Part shown: positions 26,513 to 38,622 of the stretch, piece after piece
Layout of the letters: every line of letters starts with the position of its first letter
How positions within the stretch are numbered: position 1 is the first letter of the stretch
Source of the DNA: Rotaria macrura
Lineage: Eukaryota > Rotifera > Eurotatoria > Philodinida > Philodinidae
NCBI GenBank assembly: GCA_900239685.1
Contig: OENT01000640.1
Coordinates: forward strand, 25,685-89,684
Length of the DNA stretch: 64,000 nt
Direction of reading: 5' to 3'
Made by a program: the position numbers and the translations under genes
The notes under the pieces: model-generated
The model's database searches: none
What the model was told of the DNA's origin: nothing
The model's input: the letters and a program-made list of their open reading frames with translations, nothing else

Positions 26513-27141
26513 TTAATCCATCCGTAGTTCTCGTTTGGCATATACGAAAAATCCTTTCGTTTTAATAATACCTCGATTGGAAATAACAGCATTATAACGA
26601 ACAATAGATAGTGGTTTCCAATTGAGTGAATCATATTCATGACAATATTTTCGAATAGTTTCTTGAAAATCAGTTTCATTCATAACATCTAAACAAAAGT
26701 CAGCATTCATTTTTATTAGGCAAAAACTGCACAATTTAAAAGAATTATTTAAATTTAAATTTTACCAATTGAATCACTATGTGTTAAAAGTTGAATATTA
26801 TGTTCTTTAGCATATGCTTTCAATTCTTCAGGAATAGAACAACACACGCTTAAATTAATTTGATTTGCACATGGTTTATGCTAGTAAATACAAATAAACT
26901 CAATCGATATTGAATCATTGAATTAGCTTTTTCAAATCAATTACTTTACAAGAGTCGTATAAATCAGACAACAATGGAAGCATAAAATCACAAACACCAG
27001 CTGATAGAATCTTCTGCTTGTCTATATAATCTTCAATAATACGCCATAATGGTAGAAAATCATTTAATGTTATCGGATCACCAAAATTAGGCAATGATAT
27101 CATAACACTTTCTATATAGTTTTCTTTTAATTGAGTTAACA
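26513..27141 (-). CDS. GCLM: Glutamate-cysteine ligase modifier subunit, 3' three exons
   Basis: Exons 26945-27141, 26766-26880 and 26513-26688 join in frame and match the C-terminal two thirds of GCLM, an aldo-keto-reductase-fold protein. GCLM binds the catalytic subunit and lowers its sensitivity to glutathione feedback in the first step of glutathione synthesis. Matching landmarks are ESVMISLPNFGDP, a strand near KILSAGVCD, CANQINLSVCC, NIQLLTHSDS, and a closing VRYNAVISNRGIIKTKGFFV with a basic tail. The 5' exon starts in phase with one carried base, so at least one more exon is expected upstream. I could not find it in the following 800 bp, so either the N-terminal part is too diverged to see or this copy is truncated. 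Confidence 0.75.
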
Positions 27142-28055
27142 CTAAATTTAAATATTAAATTTAAATGAGGTTATTTTTTTCCTATAGTCAATTCAAACAT
27201 TGACCACTATTCAATCTAACGATGCATTCGACTTTATATCGATTTTAAACGATTTATTCGATCTCTATGCTACCTATTCTTATTATCTAAAATCTACATA
27301 TAAATTAAATATGATGATGGTAATTAATATACTACTTCTCATCCGCATAGAATTTGAACAACTTTGTAATATGATACAACGTAGTACAATTAGAGATGAA
27401 ATTTGTACACAAGAGATTAGAATGAAATGTGTCATATCTACAGTCATAACCTTCCTTGAACTGCAAAATGTCACCCAGAAAGTTCGATTTCTTAAATCTA
27501 GACAAGTCCAAAGGGAAACAGAAAGAAACATAAGAATCAATTTTTTCCTGCTCTCATGATCAGTAAATTTTCGATTGAAGTAATTCAGTGAGTTTGGTGG
27601 AAAAGGCAGAAAAAGAACATGTCGAAAATCGAAATTTATAAGTATTATTTCCTTTTTTTGTGTGACCCAAGTAGTAATGTTAAACTGAGCAATAGCTTCT
27701 ATGCGTTGATGTCATCTATGCTGAACACTATACTGATATACATGTAGTTTACGTATTGGCAGTGAACTACTATACACCGTAGACGATAAAAAAGAAAAAT
27801 TTAACAATTTTCGTTAAAGCCAACACCGGCTCAGAAATTAAGATTTCGTTTTCTATAGATATCATTTGGATTCAGCATTTTCATTTTCAATAATTTTCTG
27901 CGCCTTCCTCTCATCTAGATTTTTTTCGACATTTGATTGTTATTCTACTTGTTCCTTTCTGTGGTTTTATATTCTGCATTTGCTTACTCTGCGTTTTTCT
28001 TTTCCGCCTTTTCCTTCAATTCGAATTCAATAGCAGTTAGGAGATTTATAGCGTT
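27142..28055. other. Region between GCLM exons and the next gene
   Basis: The upstream GCLM exon(s) should lie here on minus, but no convincing match is visible. Open frames of 80-119 residues exist on both strands at 27200-27560. Their products share no motif with GCLM. Confidence 0.35.
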
Positions 28056-28953
28056 TTATAGAGGACTGAAAAATCTAACCAATAAATATAGAATTTGCAA
28101 TAGGTCTCTATCTTCATAGTTTAATGAAAGAACGTGACTTAGTATAGATCTATAGAAGCATAACAATAGATCAATTCGATCGGTTGAAAGCTTCGAATTT
28201 TTTATTAATATTTGAAGAAAACCTGTATCGATTGTATGAGTTAATAGTTTTGGATCTATTGAACGAAGAAATATTTTAACTAAAATAAAGAAAATGAATA
28301 TTAATAGTAATCATAGATGACATGGTTCATACCTGAAAATTTTAGATCCTCTCGTTTTAATTGTTCGATATCAGAACTTGTGCCATTATGATTATTTGTT
28401 ATTGATGTCTCATCAGATGCTGTAAGGAATTTAACATATGTTTCATCCTTGAAGTAAATGCATTGCATTAAAAAAAAAACACAAATTTGTTTTTTAGAAA
28501 ATTATACTTGAAACTGTTTTTCACTCATTTCCATTCTCGTGGTTTGTAATATCGATGAAATATATTCGAGAATCTGAAAGGAAAATAAATTATTAAGAAA
28601 CATTCCTATGGTTAAAATCTAGTTAGTTATTATTACTTCTTCAGTGATAGTCATATTAGTTTTTCTCATCCGCTTGAGTAAAGCCAATGTATTGCCTGTG
28701 TAAAAAAGCATCTCCGTTGCTTTTGGAAAAAGTGGACTCAACAATGGATCAAATATGACTTGTTCTAGATCCTAAATAGAAACGAAACATCATTTACAAC
28801 AGATCCTAATGTAGAATTCTGTGGTAAAGTATATATTAAAAAATCAAGACGTGAACATCCTTGTTCGCATATCTACCGTTGATTTAGTAAGACATTGTAG
28901 CTCAAGTTCGCGTATATTTGAATAGTTCTTTGGACCTGCCAATTCAAATTTCG
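28056..28953 (-). CDS. Alpha-helical protein of unknown function, 3' five exons
   Basis: Exons 28877-28953, 28637-28771, 28508-28573, 28333-28447 and 28056-28279 join in frame, are bounded by GT-AG sites, and end at a stop at 28056-28058, giving about 205 residues. I do not recognise the family. The product has helices rich in Leu and Ile (DPLLSPLFPKATEMLF, ILEYISSILQTTRMEM, VKIFLRSIDPKLL, RIDLLLCFYRSILS) and one polar Asn/Ser/Asp loop. This is the look of HEAT- or armadillo-type helical repeats, but I cannot assign it. The first exon found starts with two carried bases, so a 5' exon is missing; none is evident in 29.0-30.2 kb. Confidence 0.5.
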
Positions 28954-30270
28954 CTTAGAATATCCAGGATAAATCAAAACTATGGTATGACCAGTCATGA
29001 ATAATTCATCGATCAGAATTAAAAAACTATTGATTGAATGAATTAAAATTCTATGTATTCGTTTTTGTTTAACTTTGAGCTTTCTATTCGTTGTGTCTGA
29101 ATTAATAAGTTGAAGAACGAAAAATAACTAGTAAATAGTATGCGTTCTATTCGCATGCATAAATATATCTGGCCATTCTAAGATAAATGATTGCTGAAGG
29201 AAACTATTCCTACGTTTGTTTATTCTAATTATGAAACATAAGTTTTCAAAAAAGAAACATAAAAATTGTCATTGGGATGTGTAAGAACTGAAGTGTCGAG
29301 AATCTAATTTTGATTTCGCAATCGAGAGTCAATTCCATTGTCATTTCAATTTAGTTACATGACATTGATGAACAGTTTCAAAATATTCTGATGAGAAATT
29401 TTCATATCAGTCAACAAGAAAGTTTCGTCCAGCAACTTATCGTTCTTCATTCAAAACTATACACATCACGTTGTTTCTACAGAGTTATAATCAATTTGAA
29501 AACCTAACTCATTGTGAACTGGGAAATTTTCATCGAAATATATCTTATTAATCATGTTCCACTATGAGATTTTCACATCTTTCCGTTGTTTCTATCAAAA
29601 GAAAAAATTGTAATGCAAACATGTCTTGTACAAACGAATAGTACATATTAGACAAGACACGCTGAAACTATTCAAAAAAAGAACCATATTATTACGATTC
29701 GAATAAACGTGACTGATTCAACTTGTTACATTCACATTAGTGAACATCGAATTAACAAATTTGACTCATCTATATGAGTATCATTCTTATTTTATATTCA
29801 ATAATATTTGAGCAATTGATAAGATGCATCTAGGGATAAGATGCTTGACAAAAAGTTTATCTACACATACCGTACTGAATAGTAACTACAATCAAAACAT
29901 TAGAAGTTTGTCTCCTACCGACAAATTATTTGTTGACATTCTTTAAATTGTGAATATAATCGACAGAATTGATGAATGGTAGAGAAAGACAAAAACGTCA
30001 GGGGTTTTTATCGTTCTGAAAGCAAAGGAAGAAAAATCGTTTTGTCAGTATGACAACGTGTTTTTTTCTTTGCACTCCCCACACACACCTCTCCGCAAAG
30101 AACACGTCATTAACATTTATTGAAGAAAAAAAAAACCAGAACCCAAAGATAAGACGTATCCTATTCAATAAAAATATATTCTAAATATGTAATAAAGCAC
30201 CGCCGAACTAATAACAATCAATAAACAAAATAATTTTTAATCACAAAAAGCAATCTTTAAATACATAAAA
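28954..30270. other. Gene-free stretch
   Basis: AT-rich sequence upstream of the unknown helical gene and downstream of the mannosidase stop codon. I see no exon. The missing 5' exon of the helical gene could lie here. Confidence 0.4.
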
Positions 30271-33200
30271 TTAATAATCATAAATTGGCAATGGATGTGC
30301 TTCTGTATTAAATAACCATTGATTGAATGGAAATAAATTTTTCGTATCAAATAATAAATAAAAATATTTTAATGTTTCTGCTAGAAAATAACTTTCCATA
30401 TTATCACGTGGTCGAACATGATCTTTATTACGAACATCACTTATCGATGAATAACCTTCATTTTGTCTAGTATACTTTTCAAATGATTGAAAAACATTCC
30501 AGCCCCATTCTTGATACATATCGTTGCCAGTTAAATGATACATATAATATAATGATTCAACTAATTCTGGACGTAATAAGTTATGTGCATCATTCTCCTT
30601 TCGAATCGTTCATAGAGGATATCTGACCAAAAAATATGACATCTATATCCCTATTGCAAGAGTACAGGAGTGTCACGTATCTAGGAACTTGGAGAAATGC
30701 TCACCTCTCCAGTGGGAAATATGGCATCTCTCGTTAGAAACGTCACAACAGCACTTGGAGATGTGCGTATCTAAGGGCGATTATATATCTCCAATGGCAG
30801 ATGACCGCATGTAATGATTGTGGGTGTGACATCCCAAGAAGGAGATGCTACAGTTCCCGCAGGAGAAGTGAACACTTCTCAAAAATCCTGAATATGTGAC
30901 ACAGTTCCTAGCTGATTTGTTTCATCTTTCCCCTTTCATGTTTCTGTACGTTCTTTTTGTACAAAATATTTTCGAAACGATTCAAAACAAATTCATTGCT
31001 TTAAGAAAAACAATATATAAATATATATATATACTCGAACAATAATTGTTGGTTCTTTAGAATTGGAATCAACATTAAAGTAAGCTGTTTCAGGACTAAG
31101 ACCAGTTGCTTGTTTAACGTACATTTCATAACAAGTCTTAGTTAAATCTTTTGCCATATCCAGCAAATAACTCAAGTCACGTTGAAAATTCCAACCAAGT
31201 ACCATGTTACCAGCAAGAAAACAAACTAAATGATCCTAAGTGGCGTTTTTTTTTCGAATCAAAATTTAATATAAAATACGAATCAATACCATTTTTGGTG
31301 AAAATGTTGACATGCCCATTAATTCACCGACGAAATAAAGTTTTTCCGGATAGGCTACATGCCAAAGATGTTTTCTTACACCGTCTAATGAAGAAAAATA
31401 CTTAATATAATCGCCATGCTTTCTTTCAATGTATTACCAATGCATTCAATCCAATCATTCCAAAATCTAAAAAAATGAGCTCACTTTGTTTGTCCCCTAA
31501 GTTGAAGGCATTGAAATTTTCCTTGTATTAAAACGATAAGTGCACTTATACTTTTTATTTAGGGAATTGAAAATATTTATCAACATTCATCTCTTTTGGA
31601 ACATTATGATTGATAGAAATGATTTTCTAATATAACATCATGACACTTCTTTGTGAGCACTACTAGTGATGTACTGAAATTTTTTTATAGCGTTTTGATT
31701 TTCTATTTGTTTGACATGATTTATCTTAAGAATTCACTTTAGTATCTTGCGGTTTTGTATGATTTCTTCCGATGACTATATATTAGAGTACTTGTGAGAT
31801 GAGCAAATGTCTTATGATTTTCCAGTCTTTTTCTTATACGAATAGGTATCAATGAAAGCGAGAAAAATGTATCTTCTACTACGATTCTATTGAGGGTAAC
31901 ATTATCACCGTTACAACTTCTAGGTTGGTATGTTCTTCATATTAATCAATCCATATTTTAATCTAATATCTGCATCCTGACATGTTCTTGGGAATTACGA
32001 TTAAATCTACTGAAATTTTAACCCACGTTCGAAAGGTTGATTTTCCGATGTCTGCTCTTTCCAACGGTGAAAACCGCTATCATTTCTCTGCCAGAATTTC
32101 TTCATAATACGAACACGTTTCTTCGTTTTTAAAGGCACGGAATTACGTGATCAGTATAGTAGATGAAATGATCAGTACGATAAATGATCAATAAAACAAA
32201 TACTAATGATCAGTGATGAAAATTTCAGTCCACTGCCCCAGAATAGAAGCCAACCCTAGAAGTCAGTACTGCTTTATTTCAATGGATTCGAAATTTTATC
32301 ACTGATCATTGAATTGTTTTACTGAAAATTTCATCTCTTATACTGATCAAATATTTTGTTGCCTTTTTCAAATGGATCATAGTACAGGAGTGTTCAATCC
32401 ATATCTCATTGATCACTCACATTTTCAATTAAGCAGTAAATCACTGAAGAAATAAATGAAAATTAAATATTTCAGTTCTGACTACCACATACCGACAACC
32501 TATATTAATTTTCAAATCTTATTTATGTTTCAAAATGATCTTAAGGTAAATTTTCGTTATGAGAAGTACATATCAAATGCTACGTCAGCAGAAAGTGTAA
32601 AATCTTTCTGCCATTAAATTGTATATTTACACAGATCGTTTTTGTCCTGTTTGTAACCATTGTTTAAGTAAATATTCATAATATGAATCTCCACGGGCAC
32701 CAAACGAAATAACACCACCGGAAAATTGTCCTGTCAAAGGACTAATAAATATTGGTACAAGACCATCTTTTTTCGGTTGATTATGAAGTGTTGCCGCGGA
32801 TTTATCAGCTGCATCCTTCAAGAAACAAAAGATGTATCGTCAATCGAAACTTTGAACTCGTTTAATATTACAAACTTCATATTTCTTATTGCCAGTTACT
32901 CGTGATAAATCTCGCATTTCGAGTTGAACAGTACCAACTTCCGCTGTTGCTGACTCCGATGTCCATCTTCAAGCGAGAAAATTTTTAGTCAATTTTCTAT
33001 AGCATTGAAATACGAAGCATGATGTAGTTATCTCTTTCAAATTCATGGAGACAGTTTCTTCAATATCTTTTTACTCGATTCTCGAACTATAGTTACAAAT
33101 CGTTTCGAATACAAAAAGAGAATAATAAATAATCTATAAGTCTATATGACACTTGATTGAAATCAGAAATCACAAGAACTCTCTCGTAATGCATGATTTG

Positions 33201-34883
33201 TGAATCATATAGACAAGAATACTATCTACTAGAACCAATAAATGCACAACTGTTCACATTTGTCATAATTCGTGCTCGCACGAATTTCTACTGCATACAC
33301 TTCGATCGTGTTTGTCAAAAGTAACTCTTGAGAAAAAACTAAAACTTCATACCGATAAGCACTGGCTATTTTTCGTTTAATATTTATTTCTGCTAATGGT
33401 AAACCTGATGGTGTATTGAAATTCAACACGAGCCGATCACCCAATTCAATCTGAGAAAAAGATTTATGCAAAAAAAAAAACGAAAAATTTTGTACTATTT
33501 ATCTTACAGCTCGTTTTAAAAATATTTCATCAGCTGTTAAATGATATATACTGAGAAGACCACCTAGAATACGAATTGTAACTTCAAAATGTGAATTATA
33601 TTTATCGACAGAATTCGAATCAACATCAAAAGACTCTTCTATCCACTGACGTGCTTCATTATATTCTAAAGACGAGATATTATCAGATAATAATTATAAA
33701 CAAAAAAAAAAGAATCTTATTCAACCTTCAGTCATATTCATAATATACAATGTATCGATTGCATCAACAATCGTTAAACCAAGACCAAACCATGTTGATG
33801 ACGTCTTAGATATAGATTTTAATTCATCATAACTCCAAGCATATGTTCGATAGGCTTTCCAAGCATGTTTCATAGCATCTTGTACAGCTAATTGACGTGT
33901 ATTTGTTGGATCTTATTGAAAATATTCAATAAACCATTTCTTAGAAATATAAACTACGATAACAATTACTTGTAAAATTATATTTGTGAACTTTTACTTT
34001 ACTTAATTGATTCTCCTAAATAAATAAAAATCATATGATGTTTAAAATTGATTCATACCTTTCATATAAACGAAATGGGAATGAATCTTCATGACATTGA
34101 TATACAGATAGATTATAACATAAAACATAATCAATTTTTCTACTAGCATAATAGAAAATGATGATGAGAAATAAAATTCTCAAAGAACGAATTAGATAAG
34201 ACATCTCACATGAATTATATTTTTTAGTTTTTCGCTTTATCTTTTCTCAACAACACGTATATTTAACTAACTTGAATTTGCTTTTTTCGCCAAATTTCTT
34301 TTTCTTTTTTTTTTATTATTTCTCGATGATAGTCATGTGAATTATATTCAATTGATTTGACAGCTTGTGTATAATAATTGATATAAATAAATAGAAGAAG
34401 GGCACTAAATGAAATTAATAATACACGTTGTTGTCTATGTAAATGTCGCCAATACTAAATTTAATTTCAATTATTCATGTTGAAAATATATTCAGGCTAT
34501 GCATGTTTTAGAAATTTGCGAATGCTTTGAAACATACTCAATGGACAGAAAAATGTTGTGACGAATATGATTTATTATCGCAATAGATAATAGAAAGACT
34601 AGACTGTTTCATTTTGTTCAATAAAAATGCATTAGATTATGAGTTATTCAAGAGAATTTTACTGAAATAAAAATAAAATCAACTAGAGACTTTTCTTCAA
34701 TAACACTGGAATAGAGAATGAACAATAAATTCGAGTGCTTGGTTGACAAGCAAGTGTTAAAATTGACATTATTTCATAGAATGAATGAATCACATAGAAT
34801 AGTCTCTTTATCAAAAAATCTTGATAAACCTCGATTGATTTTAATCCAACATGATCAGATGTGCTTGAGATTCGTTTTTTCAT
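30271..34883 (-). CDS. MAN1B1: ER mannosyl-oligosaccharide 1,2-alpha-mannosidase (GH47, MAN1B1-like), 12 exons
   Basis: Twelve exons (34830-34883, 34272-34454, 33970-34015, 33726-33911, 33508-33665, 33353-33450, 32876-32966, 32631-32815, 31438-31466, 31290-31384, 31035-31235, 30271-30597) total 1653 nt in one frame, 550 residues. The protein is type II membrane-anchored: a short basic tail, then helix [19 protein letters not shown] (about 29-47) and a charged stem. The GH47 domain follows, trimming Man9GlcNAc2 in the ER/Golgi. Landmarks are [61 protein letters not shown] and TCYEMY with the conserved disulfide cysteines, [12 protein letters not shown], and [10 protein letters not shown] with the calcium-binding Thr. 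KKDGLVP and [14 protein letters not shown] favour MAN1B1 over MAN1A. Two introns carry palindromic insertions. An ATATTTAG acceptor lies 10 nt before the ATG. Confidence 0.93.
30665..30908. mobile_element. Palindromic element in the last mannosidase intron
   Basis: A 244-bp segment has imperfect terminal inverted repeats. The left reads CAGGAGTGTCACGTATCTAG; the right, complemented, reads GGAACTGTGTCACATATTCAG, and matching continues for some 60 bp inward through GAGAA-TG-TCAC and GGCATCTC words. TA flanks both ends, as for Tc1/mariner-type target duplication. It has no coding capacity and ends about 300 bp from the 3' side of exon 12, inside the intron 30598-31034. It fits a MITE. Confidence 0.6.
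32131..32366. mobile_element. Palindromic element in mannosidase intron 8
   Basis: A segment of about 236 bp carries inverted copies: AAAGGCA then TGATCAGTATAGTAGATGAA on the left, and AAAGGCA then TGATCAGTATAAGAGATGAA on the complemented right side. Inner words such as TGATCAGTGAT also recur. The exact ends and target duplication are unclear. The host intron (31467-32630) is about 1.16 kb, against 50-80 bp for most introns here, so an insertion explains part of its length. Confidence 0.5.
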
Positions 34884-35633
34884 AGGACTCGATCTAAATA
34901 TTATTGTCCAAGTATCGTGTCGCTGATACTATTTCAGTAGATATGATACTTTTTTTTTGCTACTTGATGCAGTACAGTTGGAAAACGAACGATGATTCTA
35001 GGGAAAGTCGTTTTGAGAGTAAAAGAATATCATTTCTCTAGTTATAATAAAACAGTTCACTTGCTCAACGAATAAGGATCTTTGATGAATCATGTCTAGA
35101 AAATCAGCCTTTTTTCAGCTATGCAGATAGCTTACAATATTTCGAAGTCACTGATTGAATGCAATTGCTGAAATATTTAAAAATAGTAAATTTAATTTTC
35201 AATTGAATTAGATAGTTGTTATTAGGACTAAGTTCCGGTAAACATGTATTTGACGTTGTTTACGCTACTCTGTTGAAGTGATGGCTATATAAATTAAAGA
35301 AAATTAACATAAATATGTCGATAATTCTCATGTGCCTACGTATAAGCGTCAACATTGTTTTTTTCTTACCAACTTGGATAGTGCAGAAAAGATTTGTGAT
35401 TTTTTGATCAATATATATATATAATTTGAAAATTATTTATAGATGTCGTTAATTGGAAATGTATCTGCTAATGATCATCAAAGAGAAAAAAACGATTTTT
35501 AATCACACTGAAAGTACACTGGAAGAAATCTTCTTATCTTATGAGTCATGATAAACATAAAATTGCACAATAATAACAGTCAGATTCTAAATAAATATGG
35601 TAGATGTAAATTTCAATTTTCAACTGATAGAAT
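34884..35633. other. Divergent intergenic region
   Basis: The mannosidase (minus) and the APH-like gene (plus) diverge from this 750-bp stretch, which probably holds both promoters. I see no exon and no specific regulatory motif. Confidence 0.45.
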
Positions 35634-36743
35634 ATGTCGACTGATAGTATTACTACTAGTAGTAATAGTTCAAAATTACTAGAACGTAATGGACCTACTC
35701 ATGGTATTTCATTTACACGTTTGCAAGCAGATAAATTATTTCAACAACATTTAAAACAGAATATAATCTCATTTCAATGTTTTGATATTGGTTATAATAA
35801 TTTGATATTTTTTATTGAAACTTCAGAAAGTACTGAACAGTATGTACTTAAAATTGGTGGACGTTATTGGAATAAAATTAAGACAGAAGCAGAAGTTCAA
35901 GCATTGGAACTCATTAAAAACTATACAACAATACCTGTACCAAAAGTTCTTGCCTATTCATCCGATCGGAATAATGAATATGGTGTCGAGTGGATAATAA
36001 TGACACGATTACCTGGACAAAACATGAGTCGAATATGTGAAACTCAAGAATTAAGTTTAAATGCTAAAAAATCAATCATAAGAGATTTAGTTGATTGTAT
36101 TGAACAAATGCATTTTAAAATACCACGCTTCAATAAAATTGGCGCATTCAAATCGAATGGACATATCGGTACGGATCTCAATCAACTTGGACCTTGGACA
36201 AATTATGAACAGTTCATTCGTGATCGTGTTCAAGCAGATGCCACAATTCTAAATAAAGATGTCATTTTTGCACCAATCAAAGATTCCATGTTTGATGCTA
36301 TACAAGAATTTGATAAACTAAGATTTCCATCATTTTCGAATTTACCATTCGTATTTTCACATGGAGATTTTGACGTTCAAAATATTTTAATATCAATGGA
36401 TGATCCTGAATCACCACATATTACAGGCATAGTCGATTGGGAATGGGCTGGTTCATTTCCATGCTCCGAAGAATATTTTACTTCCTATCAATACTTTCTT
36501 GATGGTGACGATGATGTTAGGCTTTATTTTTTTGAAGAATTAGAAAAACGAAATATTTTAACACCACGAACAATCGAACGATTTTCTTTACTTGAAAAAT
36601 TCAATCGATTTGCGACGAATCTAGCATTGTGGGATCTGACCGATTTAATTAATGCGGAACATCCATTGGTGAACAAGAAACTCGAAAAAAGTCGTTCTAT
36701 TATACAATCAACCATCAGTGAATTAAAAGAAGAATTAAAATAA
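35634..36743 (+). CDS. APH-family phosphotransferase, intronless
   Basis: A single uninterrupted frame of 369 residues has the kinase fold of the aminoglycoside phosphotransferase/choline kinase family (APH). A lysine in YVLKIGGRYW (K73) and a glutamate in EAEVQALELI (E86) fit the ATP-anchoring pair. FSHGDFDVQNILI (H243, D245, N250) is the Brenner catalytic motif, and GIVDWEWAG (D268) supplies the metal-binding Asp. Such proteins phosphorylate hydroxyls of small molecules; the substrate cannot be told and drug resistance should not be assumed. The gene is intronless while nearly all neighbours are split, which fits acquisition from fungi or bacteria. A GATAG acceptor ends 3 nt before the ATG, and AATAAA lies about 35 nt after the stop. 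Confidence 0.88.
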   Translation: MSTDSITTSSNSSKLLERNGPTHGISFTRLQADKLFQQHLKQNIISFQCFDIGYNNLIFFIETSESTEQYVLKIGGRYWNKIKTEAEVQALELIKNYTTIPVPKVLAYSSDRNNEYGVEWIIMTRLPGQNMSRICETQELSLNAKKSIIRDLVDCIEQMHFKIPRFNKIGAFKSNGHIGTDLNQLGPWTNYEQFIRDRVQADATILNKDVIFAPIKDSMFDAIQEFDKLRFPSFSNLPFVFSHGDFDVQNILISMDDPESPHITGIVDWEWAGSFPCSEEYFTSYQYFLDGDDDVRLYFFEELEKRNILTPRTIERFSLLEKFNRFATNLALWDLTDLINAEHPLVNKKLEKSRSIIQSTISELKEELK

Positions 36744-36775
36744 ATTGAAAATGAGATGTAGACTAAAGTTAACAG

Positions 36776-36781
36776 AATAAA
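36776..36781 (+). terminator. Polyadenylation signal AATAAA after the APH-like gene
   Basis: AATAAA lies about 33 bases beyond the stop codon at 36743, at the usual distance for a eukaryotic poly(A) signal. Confidence 0.4.
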
Positions 36782-38622
36782 TATTTCACATAATACTGAA
36801 TTTTAATTGCCACTGATACAAAATGTTCGTTCACGTTCTGGAGCTGATAGTTCTCCTTCTAAGTAACCGCTTGCCATCAGATATGCAATCATGTTCTCTC
36901 ATCATGATTTGTAACTGATATTATTCACATCACTTTTCTAGAGATTCCATGGTGCAAATAATTTCTTCTCAATTTTAACTCGAAGTCGAAGATCGAACAT
37001 AGAATTTTAAATGTGTAACATAGCAAATGAATATAATGTATAATTTCATGATTCATCTACTGTATTAGATACTGTTTCATGTGCAGACTACATATTTTCA
37101 AATAGTTTTTAACAATGTTCAAGAAAAATCAGAGTTCATTGTTTTAAATATAACATTTTATTATAAGAGGATGTCTTTGAAAAATTATTTACATTTGTTT
37201 TATATGAATACAAACTAAATGTTTGCTTCCGTATTAATGATCACACTGTATCTCGTATTTTTGAAATAGTCAATCTGCTCATAATGAAAACATAAAGTAA
37301 AACTACCTTACCTCTCAAGTGATAGCAACTGACAGACGAATAGCAAATGCTCTATTTATACTAAATAAATAAAATCTAGACGAAAAAAAGCAAGTTTTCT
37401 GTGTTTCTGATATTCAACTAGCGATGATGATGACGAACCGTGCAAAAAATCCAGAGTTTGCCTTTCATTCAGATAATGCACAGTCACCTCGACTCTTTAT
37501 CATTTATTAGTAATATCAAGTGTCAGAACTAATTCATAAGACCTTTTGCTTTTATAAGGGTCCAAGTAAGCAAGCAACTGCCAAGAGATGTTTTTTTGCT
37601 TTTTTTCTATGTCCAATGCAGATATTAGTGTAATTTGTCGGATTCTAGTTGATTTATTTATAGTCAATGCTGATGCTGATTGATGTAACTACTACCAAAA
37701 GAACGAACTCTAAATAAAGTGAATTTCATCGTTCGAACTGTACTAGACTTATTGTGTTTCATATGCTACATGAAATTTCATGGAGAAATCGGAGAAAAGT
37801 TTACGATGTGCCAAACGACAGATCCATCCGAACGAGAAAATTTTCGACATGTAGATATGTCAACTGATGTCCGTAATAATGTTCAGATAACCACTAAGTA
37901 AACTAGAAGGCGAATGTGTGATTCATATTTACTTTTACAAAAGGTTCGTATGATGCGAGAATAGAGGAACATGGCGTTCAACTCTTTCTGGAAATCAGCT
38001 CAGCAGATCATCCTATGCATTCGTTGAATAGTCATCGTTAAAGAATGTATCGCGATGGCAAGTTCGGGTGTGGATGATTTTACATTTCAACACATGTCGA
38101 TACTGCGAAAAAGAACGATGATCTTCATATGTCAAAGTTTGCCCGAGAACATTGTCTTGCATGGATTTAGAATTTTAGGAAACAACAAAAATCATCCTAC
38201 TCTAGAGTCGATATAAAGTTCATCAAAGGTATATCGAAGACTTGAATCTATGCTGTGTCATTTTGTTGAAACTTGGTGCACACATGAAGAGAAAACAAGC
38301 AAGCAATGACGTTTTATTTTTCAGAAATGAATAAAAATGACTCATACTTATTATGTCATTCGATTACTGAGCATTGTTTATATAAGTTCTTTGGCAATAG
38401 ACGTCACAAAACGATGCCAAAACATGTAGAAAGAAGAAAGCTTATTGGAAAGCTATTATGATTTTTTTTTGTTCTGTTGACTAAATTTCACAATGTTTAT
38501 ATTGTGAATCACCCGGAAGTATAAGAAACTTTTATGTGACATTGGAAAAAAAAAAGCAAAAGTACTATATCTTGATTGAGCATTGTATTTCTCATTTTAT
38601 AATTTCTGCTTCGAATTGTCAC
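36782..38622. other. Gene-free stretch
   Basis: About 1.8 kb of AT-rich sequence with no supported exon on either strand. Confidence 0.45.

Noticed and set aside
27200-27559. 119-residue open frame on plus
   Set aside because: No motif, no splice partners, and both strands are open here. It could hide a diverged exon but cannot be supported.
32382-32394. TACAGGAGTGT matching an end of the 30665 element
   Set aside because: Only a dozen bases match, and no partner end lies downstream; probably chance.
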